This document shows, one piece after another, positions 53,283 to 62,174 of a stretch of 64,000 nt of DNA. The notes beneath the pieces were generated by a model, which made no database searches, was not told the DNA's origin, and saw nothing but the letters and a program-made list of their open reading frames with translations. This stretch comes from an uncultured Lachnospiraceae bacterium (GTDB lineage Bacteria; Bacillota; Clostridia; Lachnospirales; Lachnospiraceae). Where the stretch lies: positions 54,220-118,219 of the forward strand of contig CANRBX010000005.1 of assembly GCA_947628955.1 (NCBI GenBank), given 5' to 3'. The position numbers and the translations under genes were made by a program. The stretch's first letter is position 1. Every line of letters starts with the position of its first letter.

Positions 53283-54302
53283 ATGTTATTTCACAAGGTT
53301 TGCGGGATCGATCTGGGAACGGATACGATCAAGATCCGCGACAGGAACGGAAAACTTTTTTTATACAGCAAGAATGTGATCGCACTCCGCAAAGACGGTT
53401 CCCCGCTCGCGATCGGGGACGCCGCCTACGAGATCTATGAGAAGAACCCGGCGAACATCCGGGTCGTCTGGCCGATGGCCGGCGGCGTGATCGCCAATTC
53501 GACCGAGATGGAGATGGTACTTTCCCATCTCCTGAAGAAATTCTCCGGTTTTTTCCATTCCGGCGCATCTCTGTGCATCGCTGTGCCCAGCGATATCACC
53601 CAGGTTGAAAAGCGCGCGTTCTTTCTTGTGATGCGCGGAAAGATCAACGCGGGCAGGATCCGTCTGATCGACAAGGGGATCGCGGACGCCGTCAGCGCCG
53701 GGCTTCCCGTTCTCTCGACGAGGGGGCATATGATCGTCAACATCGGGGCCGACACGACAGAGATCTCCGTGATCTCCGCGGGAAAGGTGATCCTCAGCCA
53801 GACCCTGAAGGTCGGCGGCCGCAGGCTCGACGAGGACATCGCCACGATGGTGCGGCGCAAGTTCAATCTGAGCATCGGCCAGCAGACGGCCGAGTCGCTC
53901 AAAAAGAACCTCGCCTTCATGATCAACGGGCCGAAGCTGGAGCAGAAGGTCTTTGGCATCCACACGCTCTCGGGACTTCCAAAGTCCGACCTGATCCCCT
54001 CCCTGGCCGTCAGCGTCGCGATCATTGATACGATCGACGCGATCATTGAGAATGTCAAATCCATTTACAACCGCGTGCCGCCCCAGCTCATGAAGGACAT
54101 TGCGCGGGAGGGCATTTACCTGACCGGGGGCGTTTCCATGATCCTGAATCTTCCGGAATACATCCGCAGGGAGGTCGGGATCCCGCTCCACCATATACAG
54201 GATCCGAAGAACAGCACGATCCGCGGGCTGGTGGAGATTCTGAACAACAGAGATCTGCGGCAGTTCACCTATACGCTGACGGATCTGGCGAGGATGAGAT
54301 AA
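53283..54302 (+). CDS. mreB: MreB-family actin-like protein, divergent
   Basis: An actin-like ATPase of 339 residues that organises lateral wall synthesis. The phosphate-1 loop GIDLGTDTIKI (from residue 8), phosphate-2 NIGADTTEISVIS and adenosine motif LTGGVSMI are in the right order, but they depart from typical MreB sequences (GTANTLV, GGGTTE, GGGALL). The fold, length and neighbourhood (radC before, mreC and mreD after) support an MreB role. A paralogue with another task remains possible if a canonical MreB is encoded elsewhere. Confidence 0.87.
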   Translation: MLFHKVCGIDLGTDTIKIRDRNGKLFLYSKNVIALRKDGSPLAIGDAAYEIYEKNPANIRVVWPMAGGVIANSTEMEMVLSHLLKKFSGFFHSGASLCIAVPSDITQVEKRAFFLVMRGKINAGRIRLIDKGIADAVSAGLPVLSTRGHMIVNIGADTTEISVISAGKVILSQTLKVGGRRLDEDIATMVRRKFNLSIGQQTAESLKKNLAFMINGPKLEQKVFGIHTLSGLPKSDLIPSLAVSVAIIDTIDAIIENVKSIYNRVPPQLMKDIAREGIYLTGGVSMILNLPEYIRREVGIPLHHIQDPKNSTIRGLVEILNNRDLRQFTYTLTDLARMR

Positions 54303-54314
54303 AGGCGGACGACT

Positions 54315-55238
54315 ATGAAAAAATCGACAAATGAACATCTGAAAAATAAATACCTGCTGACGCTGCTCAGCGCATTCTGTATTTTCCTGATCGTAGTCTC
54401 CTTTCTGGACAGCAGCGCGGTCGCGCCGGTGCGCCAGGTCAGCGGCTTTCTGATCACCCCGGTGCAGAAGGGCATCAACGGCTTCGGCTCATGGCTTTCC
54501 GGGCTGACGGACAACTTCGAGGACGCGCAGACGCTGCGCGCGGAGAATGCGGAGCTGCAGGCCCGTGTCGACACGCTGACCGAGGAAAACAGCCAGCTTG
54601 TGCAGGACCGGGAAGAGCTGCGCCGCCTGAGAACGCTTTTCGAGCTGGACGAGCAGTACGACGAATACAAGAAGATCGGCGCGAGGGTCATCGCCAAGGA
54701 GCCGGGCAACTGGTTCCAGCTTTTCACGATCGATAAGGGCTCCCGGGACGGGATCGAGCCGGATATGAACGTGATCTCCGGCGGCGGCCTCGTCGGGATC
54801 GTCACCGAGACGGGGCCGAACTGGTCCACGGTGCGGGCGATCATCGATGACAACAGCAACGTGAGCGCCATGGTCTCCACGACGTCGGATCAGTGCATCA
54901 TCGCGGGAGACCTGCGCCTGATCGACGAAGGCTCCCTGAATCTCATACAGCTGAAGGACACGGACAACAAGGTGCATGTGGGCGACAAGATCGTCACCTC
55001 CTATATCAGCGAAAAGTTTCTGCCCGGCATCCTGATCGGCTATATCAGCGAGCTGAACAACGACGCGAACAACCTCACCAAATCCGGCTATATCACCCCC
55101 GTGGTGGATTTTCGCCACGTGCAGGAGGTGCTGGTCATTCTGGAGCAGAAGGAGTACGTCCCGGCGGATTCCGTACAGCCTGTGACGGAAACCGAAGCGG
55201 AGCCGGACACGGCTGCGCAGACGGAGCCGGCGCCGTAG
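54315..55238 (+). CDS. mreC: Rod shape-determining protein MreC
   Basis: A 307-residue single-span membrane protein that links MreB to PBP2 and activates it. One helix (YLLTLLSAFCIFLIVVSFLD, residues ~14-33) is followed by a coiled coil (about 65-105) and two beta-barrel lobes with ARVIAKEPGNWFQLFTIDKG and GLVGIVTETGPNWSTV. A proline-, threonine- and glutamate-rich tail of about 25 residues ends the protein. It starts 12 bases after mreB. The 186 bases between this gene and mreD contain a GC-rich hairpin near 55239-55265 but no gene. Confidence 0.93.
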   Translation: MKKSTNEHLKNKYLLTLLSAFCIFLIVVSFLDSSAVAPVRQVSGFLITPVQKGINGFGSWLSGLTDNFEDAQTLRAENAELQARVDTLTEENSQLVQDREELRRLRTLFELDEQYDEYKKIGARVIAKEPGNWFQLFTIDKGSRDGIEPDMNVISGGGLVGIVTETGPNWSTVRAIIDDNSNVSAMVSTTSDQCIIAGDLRLIDEGSLNLIQLKDTDNKVHVGDKIVTSYISEKFLPGILIGYISELNNDANNLTKSGYITPVVDFRHVQEVLVILEQKEYVPADSVQPVTETEAEPDTAAQTEPAP

Positions 55239-55424
55239 GTCTGGCAGGCCTGGGTGCCTGCAGACCGGCCGCATCGGCAGGGTCACGAGGCAGTTGCGGC
55301 GCGCCTGCAGTCCGGACACAGCCCGCAAAGATATGACACAGCCTCGGCGCGCCCCGCAGAACGGGCAGCCCGGATTTTCTGCCGCGCGCCTGAATATCTG
55401 ACACATCCGGAGGAAATAATTGTC

Positions 55425-55943
55425 ATGAAACGCAAAATTACAATGGCAGCGCTGATCCTGCTTTTTATCATCCTGCAGTCCACGCTGTGCCAAGAGATTG
55501 CCATCGCCTCGGTCAAACCGAACCTGCTGATCATCCTGATCGTGTCGTTCGGCCTGATGCGCGGGCGGAGGTCCGGCATGATGATCGGTTTCTTCTGCGG
55601 CCTGCTGGCGGATCTCTTTTTCGAGAGCATCATCGGCTTCAACGCGCTCATCTATCTGTGGGTCGGATATCTGAGCGGCTATTTTTACAGGATCTTCTAC
55701 GATGACGATATCAAGACGCCGCTGTTTCTGATCTCCGTCAGCGATCTGGCATACGGGATCATACATTACTGCTTCCGCTTTCTGATGCGCGGACGCGTCC
55801 AGTTTTTCACATATCTCGGCAGGATCATCCTGCCCGAGGTATTCTACACTCTGATACTGACGATCCTCTGTTACCGGATCCTGTACACGATCAACCAGAG
55901 GCTCAGTCTGAGTGACAACAGGGGAGTGGACTATTTTGTTTGA
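55425..55943 (+). CDS. mreD: Rod shape-determining protein MreD
   Basis: A 172-residue integral membrane protein with about five helices, fitting MreD. KRKITMAALILLFIILQST at the start, KPNLLIILIVSFGLMRG and GFFCGLLADLFFES are typical. GGAGGAA before the ATG at 55425 sets the start. Its stop overlaps the PBP2 start by eight bases. MreD works with MreC and PBP2 in the elongation complex. Confidence 0.88.
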   Translation: MKRKITMAALILLFIILQSTLCQEIAIASVKPNLLIILIVSFGLMRGRRSGMMIGFFCGLLADLFFESIIGFNALIYLWVGYLSGYFYRIFYDDDIKTPLFLISVSDLAYGIIHYCFRFLMRGRVQFFTYLGRIILPEVFYTLILTILCYRILYTINQRLSLSDNRGVDYFV

Positions 55944-58857
55944 AGAAATGAAGAAAAACTTTAAAAAGGCGATCAATTCGCGGATCATCGTGCTGATGAC
56001 CGTGTTTGTCCTGATGGCCTCGCTTCTGATACAGAAGCTTTTCGACCTTCAGATCGTGAAGGGCAAGGACACACAGGATCAGTTTTCTCTTTATATCACC
56101 AGGGAGCGGACGCTGCCCAGCTCGCGCGGCAACATCTATGACCGCAACGGCAACCCGATCGCCTACAATGAGCTGTCCTACTGCGTGACGTTCGAGGACA
56201 GGGGCACGTATGCAAACACCCACGTCAAGAATCTCGCGGTCAACGGGATGCTGTACCATCTGATCAAGCTGCTCGAGGAACAGGGCGACACGATCGTCGA
56301 TGATTTCAGGGTGGATCTGACCGAGGAGGGCACTTACGTCTACAACGCCAGCGGCTTTACGCTGAACCGCTTCAAGGCGGACCTGTTCGGCCAGGCGCTG
56401 ATCGACGACCTGAAGGAGGAAGAGCTCAACATCACGGCTCCGGATCTGATGGAGATGCTGTGCGACGACGAGCACTACGGGATCTTCGACAAGAGCATCA
56501 CGGACGAAGAACGCCGGAAGTACGGCCTCCCGGAGAGTTATACCGATGATGAGATCCTTCAGCTGGTGTCGCTGCGGGCGGCCATTGCGGCCTATAATTT
56601 CCAGCGCTACCAGACGGTCACGCTCGCGCGCAATGTCAGCAGCCAGTCGGTCGCACGGATCCTCGAGAACATTGCGGACTTCCCCGGGGTCGCCATCTCG
56701 GAGGAATACCGCAGGGTCTACACGGATGCGGAATATCTGGCCCCGCTGATCGGCTATACCGGCAGGATCTCCGCCGAAGAGCTCGAAGAGCTCCAGAAGG
56801 AGGACAGCAGCTACACCGCCAATGACATTGTCGGCAAAACCGGCCTGGAGAGCGTGCTGGAGACAACTCTTCAGGGGGACAAGGGCACGGAGGTTGTCTA
56901 TGTCGACAGCCTCGGCCGCACGCTCGACGTCGACAGCGAGTCGCGTGTGGAGCCCCAGGCGGGCAACGACGTCTATCTGACGATCGACATGGATCTGCAG
57001 AAGGCGGCCTACCAGATCCTGGAGCAGTACATCGCCGGGATCGTCTGGCAGATGATCATCAATGAGGCGGAGTTCCACGCGGAATGGATCAACTCCTCCG
57101 ACAGCGTGCGTATCCCGATCTATGATATCTACTATGCGCTGTTTGAGAATAATGTCCTCAGTGTCAGCCACCTGAAGGCCAGAGATGCGTCCGTCAACGA
57201 GCAGATGGTCTACACGGCGTTTCAGGACAAGGCCGCCGAGATCTTCCGGATCCTCAAGGACGAGCTTCTGACCGACAGCCCGACCGCCTACCGCGATCTG
57301 GACGACCTCTATGAGATCGGAGAGCAGTATCAGGTGTACATGTCCTACATTGTCAACGACATGCTTATGAAGGGCACCGGGATCCTGAATGAGTCCGCGA
57401 TCGACAAGACGGATCCGGTCTATCTCGCCTGGACGGAGGATGAAAGCATCAGCCTGCAGGAGTTCCTGAATCACGCGATCTCCCAGAGCTGGCTTGATAT
57501 CACAAAGATCTCCGGGGACGATACCGCCTATATGGATACCCAGGAGATGTTCTCCGCGCTTGCGGACTACATCGCGGATTACCTGTATGAGGACGACAAC
57601 TTCTGCAAGCAGGTCTACCGCTACATGCTGCAGGAGGACCGCATCAGCGGCGCGGACATCTGCCTGCTTCTGTTCGACCAGAACGTGCTGGAGATGAACG
57701 CCGCCGACTATGAGAACCTTCAGAACGGCTCACTCAGCGGATATGACTTTATGCGCGAGAAGATCCGGAATCTGGAGATCACGCCGGCGCAGCTCGCGGT
57801 GACGCCGTGCTCCGGCTCCGTCGTGCTGACGGATCCGAATTCCGGCGAGGTGCTTGCCTGTGTGACCTACCCGGGTTACGACAACAACCGCCTGGCCAAC
57901 GAGATGGACAGCGACTACTTCACAAAGCTGAACATGGACATGTCCTCCCCGTTCTACAGCCGTGCGACGCAGGAGGCGACCGCGCCCGGCTCCACCTTCA
58001 AGCTTGTCACCTCCGTGGCAGGCGTTATGGAGGGCGTCCTGAACATCGGCGAGGGGATTGTCTGCAACGGCAAATTCGAGCTCTGGGACAATGTCATCAA
58101 CTGCTGGAATAAATACGGCCACGGAGTCCTGACGCTCCAGCAGGCCATCACAGAGTCCTGCAACGTCTTCTTTAATACGGTGGGATACCGTCTCGGATGC
58201 ATGAACGGAGAATACGAGGATTCCGTCGGCATCGAGGCGCTTACGCGCTATGCCTCGCTGTTCGGCCTGAATGAGAAATCCGGCGTCGAGGTGCCGGAAT
58301 CCGCGCCGAACATTTCCCAGATGGACGCGGCGCGCACCGCGATGGGGCAGGCGGACAACCTGTTCACGACCACGCAGCTCGCCCGCTACGTCAGCACGAT
58401 CGCCAACAGCGGAACCTGCTACAATCTGACGCTCGTCGACGCGATCACGGATTCGAGCGGGAGCGTCCTCGAAAAGCATGAGGCGGAGGTGCGCAACACC
58501 GTGGATCTGCCGGCGGAGCTGTGGAGTACGATCCACGCGGGAATGCGCGGCGTGGTGCAGAACCATGACGCATTTGCCAACTTTACCGGGATCTCTGTCG
58601 CCGGCAAGACGGGAACCGCTCAGGTCAGCACGGATGTGCCGAACCACGGCCTGTTTATCGGCTATGCGCCCTATGAGAATCCGGAATCCGAGGACGCGAT
58701 CGCGATCGCGGTCCGTATCGCGAACGGCTATTCCTCCGCGAACGCGGCGCTTGTGGCGCGCGACGTGATTTCCTATTATTACGGGATACAGCCTGCCGAG
58801 CAGCTGATCACGGGGCACGCCTCCGAGGTGTCTGCGAAGTACGAGGTAAATGACTGA
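55936..58857 (+). CDS. mrdA: Penicillin-binding protein 2 (class B) with a large insert
   Basis: A 973-residue elongation-specific transpeptidase, well above the usual 600-700. One N-terminal membrane helix (about residues 15-35) precedes the pedestal domain (SSRGNIYDRNGNPIAYNE). The transpeptidase shows the SxxK motif GSTFK (Ser686, Lys689), SxN ESCN (Ser741) and KTG GKTGTAQ (Lys891). Between LTIDMDLQKAAY (about 348-359) and CSGSVVLTDPNSGEVLA (about 625) lies a helical acidic insert of about 250 residues. The TTG at 55936 has GGGGAG nine bases ahead; ATG 55948 is an alternative. It partners RodA, encoded downstream. Confidence 0.92.
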   Translation: MFEEMKKNFKKAINSRIIVLMTVFVLMASLLIQKLFDLQIVKGKDTQDQFSLYITRERTLPSSRGNIYDRNGNPIAYNELSYCVTFEDRGTYANTHVKNLAVNGMLYHLIKLLEEQGDTIVDDFRVDLTEEGTYVYNASGFTLNRFKADLFGQALIDDLKEEELNITAPDLMEMLCDDEHYGIFDKSITDEERRKYGLPESYTDDEILQLVSLRAAIAAYNFQRYQTVTLARNVSSQSVARILENIADFPGVAISEEYRRVYTDAEYLAPLIGYTGRISAEELEELQKEDSSYTANDIVGKTGLESVLETTLQGDKGTEVVYVDSLGRTLDVDSESRVEPQAGNDVYLTIDMDLQKAAYQILEQYIAGIVWQMIINEAEFHAEWINSSDSVRIPIYDIYYALFENNVLSVSHLKARDASVNEQMVYTAFQDKAAEIFRILKDELLTDSPTAYRDLDDLYEIGEQYQVYMSYIVNDMLMKGTGILNESAIDKTDPVYLAWTEDESISLQEFLNHAISQSWLDITKISGDDTAYMDTQEMFSALADYIADYLYEDDNFCKQVYRYMLQEDRISGADICLLLFDQNVLEMNAADYENLQNGSLSGYDFMREKIRNLEITPAQLAVTPCSGSVVLTDPNSGEVLACVTYPGYDNNRLANEMDSDYFTKLNMDMSSPFYSRATQEATAPGSTFKLVTSVAGVMEGVLNIGEGIVCNGKFELWDNVINCWNKYGHGVLTLQQAITESCNVFFNTVGYRLGCMNGEYEDSVGIEALTRYASLFGLNEKSGVEVPESAPNISQMDAARTAMGQADNLFTTTQLARYVSTIANSGTCYNLTLVDAITDSSGSVLEKHEAEVRNTVDLPAELWSTIHAGMRGVVQNHDAFANFTGISVAGKTGTAQVSTDVPNHGLFIGYAPYENPESEDAIAIAVRIANGYSSANAALVARDVISYYYGIQPAEQLITGHASEVSAKYEVND

Positions 58858-58876
58858 TGAAAGGAGAAGTACTGCC

Positions 58877-59554
58877 ATGAGGCGCAGCGCTGTGACGATC
58901 AAGAGCAATCCATACGGCCTGATCCTAAATCTGGATCCGGGGCTTCCTTTCGATGAGCTGTGCGCGGCCGTCGCGGAAAAGTTCCGGACGTCAGGCAATT
59001 TCTTCAAAAATGCAAAGCTCGCCCTGACGTTCCGCGGGCGCGTGCTGACGCAGGAGCAGGAGTCCCGGCTGATCGAGGCGATCGTCCAGAATTCCCAGAT
59101 ACAGATCATCTGTGTGGTGGATGAGGACAAGGACACGGAAGAATACTACAGAAAGGCAGTTACCCATGCCCTGGAGAAGCAGACGGAGAGCGAGGGGCAG
59201 TTTTACCGCGGCACACTGCGCTCCGGGCAGGTGCTGGAGTCGGATGTCAGCGTGGTGATCATCGGCGACGTGAATCCCGGCGCACAGGTGGTCAGCCGCG
59301 GAAACATCGTGATCCTCGGCTGCTGCATGGGCAATATCTACGCGGGGGCCTCGGGCAACCGGAGCTGCTTTGCAGCCGCACTCACGATGAAGCCGATGCA
59401 GGTCCGGATCGCGGACAAGACGGCGCGCAGCGCCATCGTGAAGAAGACCGACACCGGTGAATATCCGATAGAACCAAAGATCGTATATATCAAAGACGAC
59501 CATCTGCAGATAAAATCGATTTCCAATGAGACGCTGAGCGAATATCTCTCTTAA
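58877..59554 (+). CDS. minC: Septum site-determining protein MinC
   Basis: Inhibitor of FtsZ assembly, 225 residues. The N-terminal domain (AVTIKSNPYGLILNLDPGLP) is followed by the beta-helical C-terminal domain with RGTLRSGQVLESDVSVVIIG, DVNPGAQVVSRGNIVILG and the MinD-binding GNIYAGASGN. AAAGGAGA before the ATG at 58877 sets the start; an upstream ATG at 58850 overlaps the PBP2 stop. It is first of minCDE. Confidence 0.93.
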   Translation: MRRSAVTIKSNPYGLILNLDPGLPFDELCAAVAEKFRTSGNFFKNAKLALTFRGRVLTQEQESRLIEAIVQNSQIQIICVVDEDKDTEEYYRKAVTHALEKQTESEGQFYRGTLRSGQVLESDVSVVIIGDVNPGAQVVSRGNIVILGCCMGNIYAGASGNRSCFAAALTMKPMQVRIADKTARSAIVKKTDTGEYPIEPKIVYIKDDHLQIKSISNETLSEYLS

Positions 59555-59612
59555 GGATCGGCCAGGTACGCCAGACAGAGTTTAGACCGGAAGAATGGGA
59601 GGATCACAGGAT

Positions 59613-60413
59613 ATGAGCGAAGTAATTGTCGTTACATCGGGAAAAGGCGGCGTCGGAAAGACGACCTCCACTGCAAATATCGGCGCGGGCCTCGCCCGCA
59701 TGAACCAGAAGGTGGTGCTTGTTGACACGGACATCGGCCTGCGCAACCTCGACGTTGTGATGGGGCTGGAAAACCGGATCATCTACAATCTCGTCGACGT
59801 CGTGGAGGGAAACTGCCGCATCCGGCAGGCCCTGATCCGCGACAAGCATTATCCGGGGCTCTGCCTCCTTCCGTCCGCACAGACGAGGGACAAGAGCGCC
59901 GTCTCGCCGGAGCAGATGATCAAGCTTGTGGACAGCCTGAAGCAGCTTTTTGACTATGTCATTCTGGACTGTCCGGCAGGCATCGAGCAGGGCTTCCGCA
60001 ACGCGACCGCGGCCGCAGAGCGCGCCATCGTCGTGACGACGCCCGAGGTCTCCGCGATCCGCGACGCCGACCGCATCATCGGCCTGCTCGAGGCGGGCGG
60101 ACATAAGAAGACCGAGCTGATCGTCAACCGGATCCGCACCGACATGGTGCGCAGGGGAGAGATGATGTCCGTCGCGGACGTTCTGGACATCCTCGCGGTC
60201 GACCTTCTGGGCGCTGTGCCGGACGAGGAAAGCGTCGTCATCGCGGCAAACCACGGGGAGTCCGTCGTCGGGAGCGATACGCTCTCCGGACAGGCCTACA
60301 TGAACATCGCGCGGCGCATCACCGGAGAAAAAGTACCTCTTCTCGACCTTGACGCCGGCTTGTCGCTGTTTCAGCGCGTCGCATCGCTGTTTCGGAAAAG
60401 GCAGGCCTCATGA
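59613..60413 (+). CDS. minD: Septum site-determining ATPase MinD
   Basis: Membrane-cycling ATPase of 266 residues that recruits MinC and is stimulated by MinE. The deviant Walker A SGKGGVGKTT is at residues 9-18, with LVDTDIGLRNLDVVMGLENR and VILDCPAGIEQGF as further signatures. The C-terminal SLFQRVASLFRKR is an amphipathic membrane-targeting helix. GGGAGGA precedes the ATG at 59613. It overlaps minE by four bases. Confidence 0.96.
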   Translation: MSEVIVVTSGKGGVGKTTSTANIGAGLARMNQKVVLVDTDIGLRNLDVVMGLENRIIYNLVDVVEGNCRIRQALIRDKHYPGLCLLPSAQTRDKSAVSPEQMIKLVDSLKQLFDYVILDCPAGIEQGFRNATAAAERAIVVTTPEVSAIRDADRIIGLLEAGGHKKTELIVNRIRTDMVRRGEMMSVADVLDILAVDLLGAVPDEESVVIAANHGESVVGSDTLSGQAYMNIARRITGEKVPLLDLDAGLSLFQRVASLFRKRQAS

Positions 60414-60655
60414 GGGCACGGCGCGAGTATCCCCTGCGCACGTCCGGAAAAATCGCCAAGGCACGCACGCGGCTTACCATCGCGTCTGACCGCCTCGACT
60501 GCAATCAGGAAGAGCTGGCGCAGATGCAGAGAGAGGTCCGGAATGTTTTATCAAAATACATGAATCTCGAAAATGAACTGTTTGAAATACGCATAGATAT
60601 CGCCTGCGGGACAGGACAGGGGTTTAAAGATGCTAAGACAATACAAATTAAGTAA
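60410..60655 (+). CDS. minE: Cell division topological specificity factor MinE
   Basis: An 81-residue MinE that releases MinD from the membrane and drives oscillation. The segment AKARTRLTIASDRLDCNQEEL matches the MinD-contact helix region, and MQREVRNVLSKYM is the conserved start of the dimer domain. Presence of MinE with MinCD in a Firmicute marks the clostridial oscillating type, unlike the DivIVA system of Bacillus. It overlaps minD by four bases and rodA by 26. Confidence 0.9.
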   Translation: MRARREYPLRTSGKIAKARTRLTIASDRLDCNQEELAQMQREVRNVLSKYMNLENELFEIRIDIACGTGQGFKDAKTIQIK

Positions 60656-61739
60656 CTACAGATTTCGTCTGATCCTCTGGGTGATCGCGCTTGCGGCGCT
60701 CGGGATCCTGATCATCGGCAGCGCAGACGAGGACTACCAGACCAAGCAGACGCTCGGCCTGGTCGCCGGCGTCGCCATCATGGTCGTGGTATCTCTGTTC
60801 GACTACACATGGATCCTCAATTTTTACTGGATCATTTACATGGTCTGCACGGTGCTGCTCGGCGCGGTGCTTCTGCCGGGCATAGGGGTGACGAGGAACA
60901 ACGCGACGCGCTGGGTCAGGATCGCCGGCTTTCAGTTTCAGCCCTCTGATATCGTGAAGATCATGCTGATCCTGTTTTTTGCCAAGTTTTTTGAAGTCCG
61001 CGAGGACCGCGTCAGCCGCCTGAAGACGATCGTTTTCTCCCTGCTCCTGGTCGGCATCCAGCTGTTTCTGGTCTACAAGGAGCCGGATCTGTCCACCACG
61101 ATCGTCACCGCGCTGATGTTCTGCGTCCTCATCTATATGGCCGGGCTGAACTATAAGATCATCTGCGGCATCATTGCCGTGTGCATCCCGATCGTGGTCA
61201 TCCTGGTGAGCATCCTGATGCAGCCGGAGCAGAACCTGATCAACGAATACCAGATGAGGCGCGTTTACGCGTGGCTGCGGCCGGAGGAGTACCCGCAGGA
61301 CGCCTACCAGCAGCAGAATTCCATCAAGGCCGTCGGCTCCGGCCAGCTTTACGGCAAGGGGCTGAAGAATGACGACGTAGATTCCGTAAAAAACGGCAAC
61401 TTTATCCCGGAGACGCAGACGGATTTCATCTTTGCCGTGGCAGGAGAGGAACTCGGCTTTATCGGCTGCTGCGTGATCGTGCTCCTGGAATTTCTGATCG
61501 CCCTGGAGTGCCTGCTGATCGGAAGGAGGGCGAAGGTGCTCTCGGGCACGCTGATCTGTGCGGGGATGGCCTCGCTGATCTTTTTCCAGAGCTTTATCAA
61601 CATCTCGGTTGCGACCGGCCTCCTTCCGAACACGGGGATCACGCTGCCCTTCGTGAGCTACGGGCTCACCTCGCTGATCAGCTTCTGTATCGGGATCGGG
61701 CTCGTCCTGAATGTCGGGCTTCAGGTACGGAAATACTAA
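60630..61739 (+). CDS. rodA: RodA-type SEDS glycosyltransferase
   Basis: A 369-residue SEDS protein with about ten helices that polymerises lipid II with PBP2 during elongation. ARMVRIAGFQFQPSD-like text near residue 90 (NNATRWVRIAGFQFQPSDIVKI is split over positions 90-111), YKEPDLSTTIV with the catalytic aspartate, and the late signature FVSYGLTSLISFCIGIGLVLNV identify it. Overlap with minE and closeness to the mre genes favour RodA over FtsW or SpoVE. The ATG at 60630 is preceded by AGGGG. Confidence 0.9.
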   Translation: MLRQYKLSNYRFRLILWVIALAALGILIIGSADEDYQTKQTLGLVAGVAIMVVVSLFDYTWILNFYWIIYMVCTVLLGAVLLPGIGVTRNNATRWVRIAGFQFQPSDIVKIMLILFFAKFFEVREDRVSRLKTIVFSLLLVGIQLFLVYKEPDLSTTIVTALMFCVLIYMAGLNYKIICGIIAVCIPIVVILVSILMQPEQNLINEYQMRRVYAWLRPEEYPQDAYQQQNSIKAVGSGQLYGKGLKNDDVDSVKNGNFIPETQTDFIFAVAGEELGFIGCCVIVLLEFLIALECLLIGRRAKVLSGTLICAGMASLIFFQSFINISVATGLLPNTGITLPFVSYGLTSLISFCIGIGLVLNVGLQVRKY

Positions 61740-61778
61740 GAAACGTACAAATATAAACACAAAAAGGAGGTAGTATGC

Positions 61779-62174
61779 ATGAATGTCGCACTTATCGCAC
61801 ATGACGCCAAGAAACAGCTGATGCAGAATCTCTGTATTGCGTACCGCAGCATTCTTGCGAAACACGTCTTGTACGCGACCGGAACCACCGGCCGCCTGAT
61901 CGAGGAGGCTGCCGCTTTAAATGTACACAAGACCCTCGCCGGAACAATCGGGGGAGAAGAACAGATCGGCGCCATGATCGAGCAGAACCTGATCGATCTG
62001 CTGATCTTTCTGCGCGACCCGTCCGGGGCGAGGTCGAACGAGGCTGATATCAACAAGGCGATCCGCCTCTGTGATATCCACAATGTCCCCCTGGCAACCA
62101 ATATCGGTTCCGCGGAGGTTTTACTGAAATCATTAGACAGAGGAGATCTTGAGTGGCGTGAAATGTACAGATAA
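61779..62174 (+). CDS. Methylglyoxal-synthase-like protein with altered active site
   Basis: A 131-residue MGS-fold protein. NVALIAHDAKKQLM, LYATGTTGRLIEEA, IDLLIFLRDP and VPLATNIGSAE match methylglyoxal synthases, which convert dihydroxyacetone phosphate to methylglyoxal. However, the catalytic aspartate (Asp71 in E. coli, in GGDQQIG) is Glu60 in GGEEQIG, and the active-site histidine (His98, in PHxPD) is Asn87 in SNEAD. The fold is certain but activity is doubtful; a binding or regulatory role is possible. AAAGGAGG precedes the ATG. It lies 39 bases after rodA and overlaps the next gene. Confidence 0.8.
   Translation: MNVALIAHDAKKQLMQNLCIAYRSILAKHVLYATGTTGRLIEEAAALNVHKTLAGTIGGEEQIGAMIEQNLIDLLIFLRDPSGARSNEADINKAIRLCDIHNVPLATNIGSAEVLLKSLDRGDLEWREMYR

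Noticed and set aside
55903..57474. A 523-codon minus-strand frame over the PBP2 gene
   Set aside because: Same reason: the + strand protein has all the catalytic motifs, and the antisense product has none.
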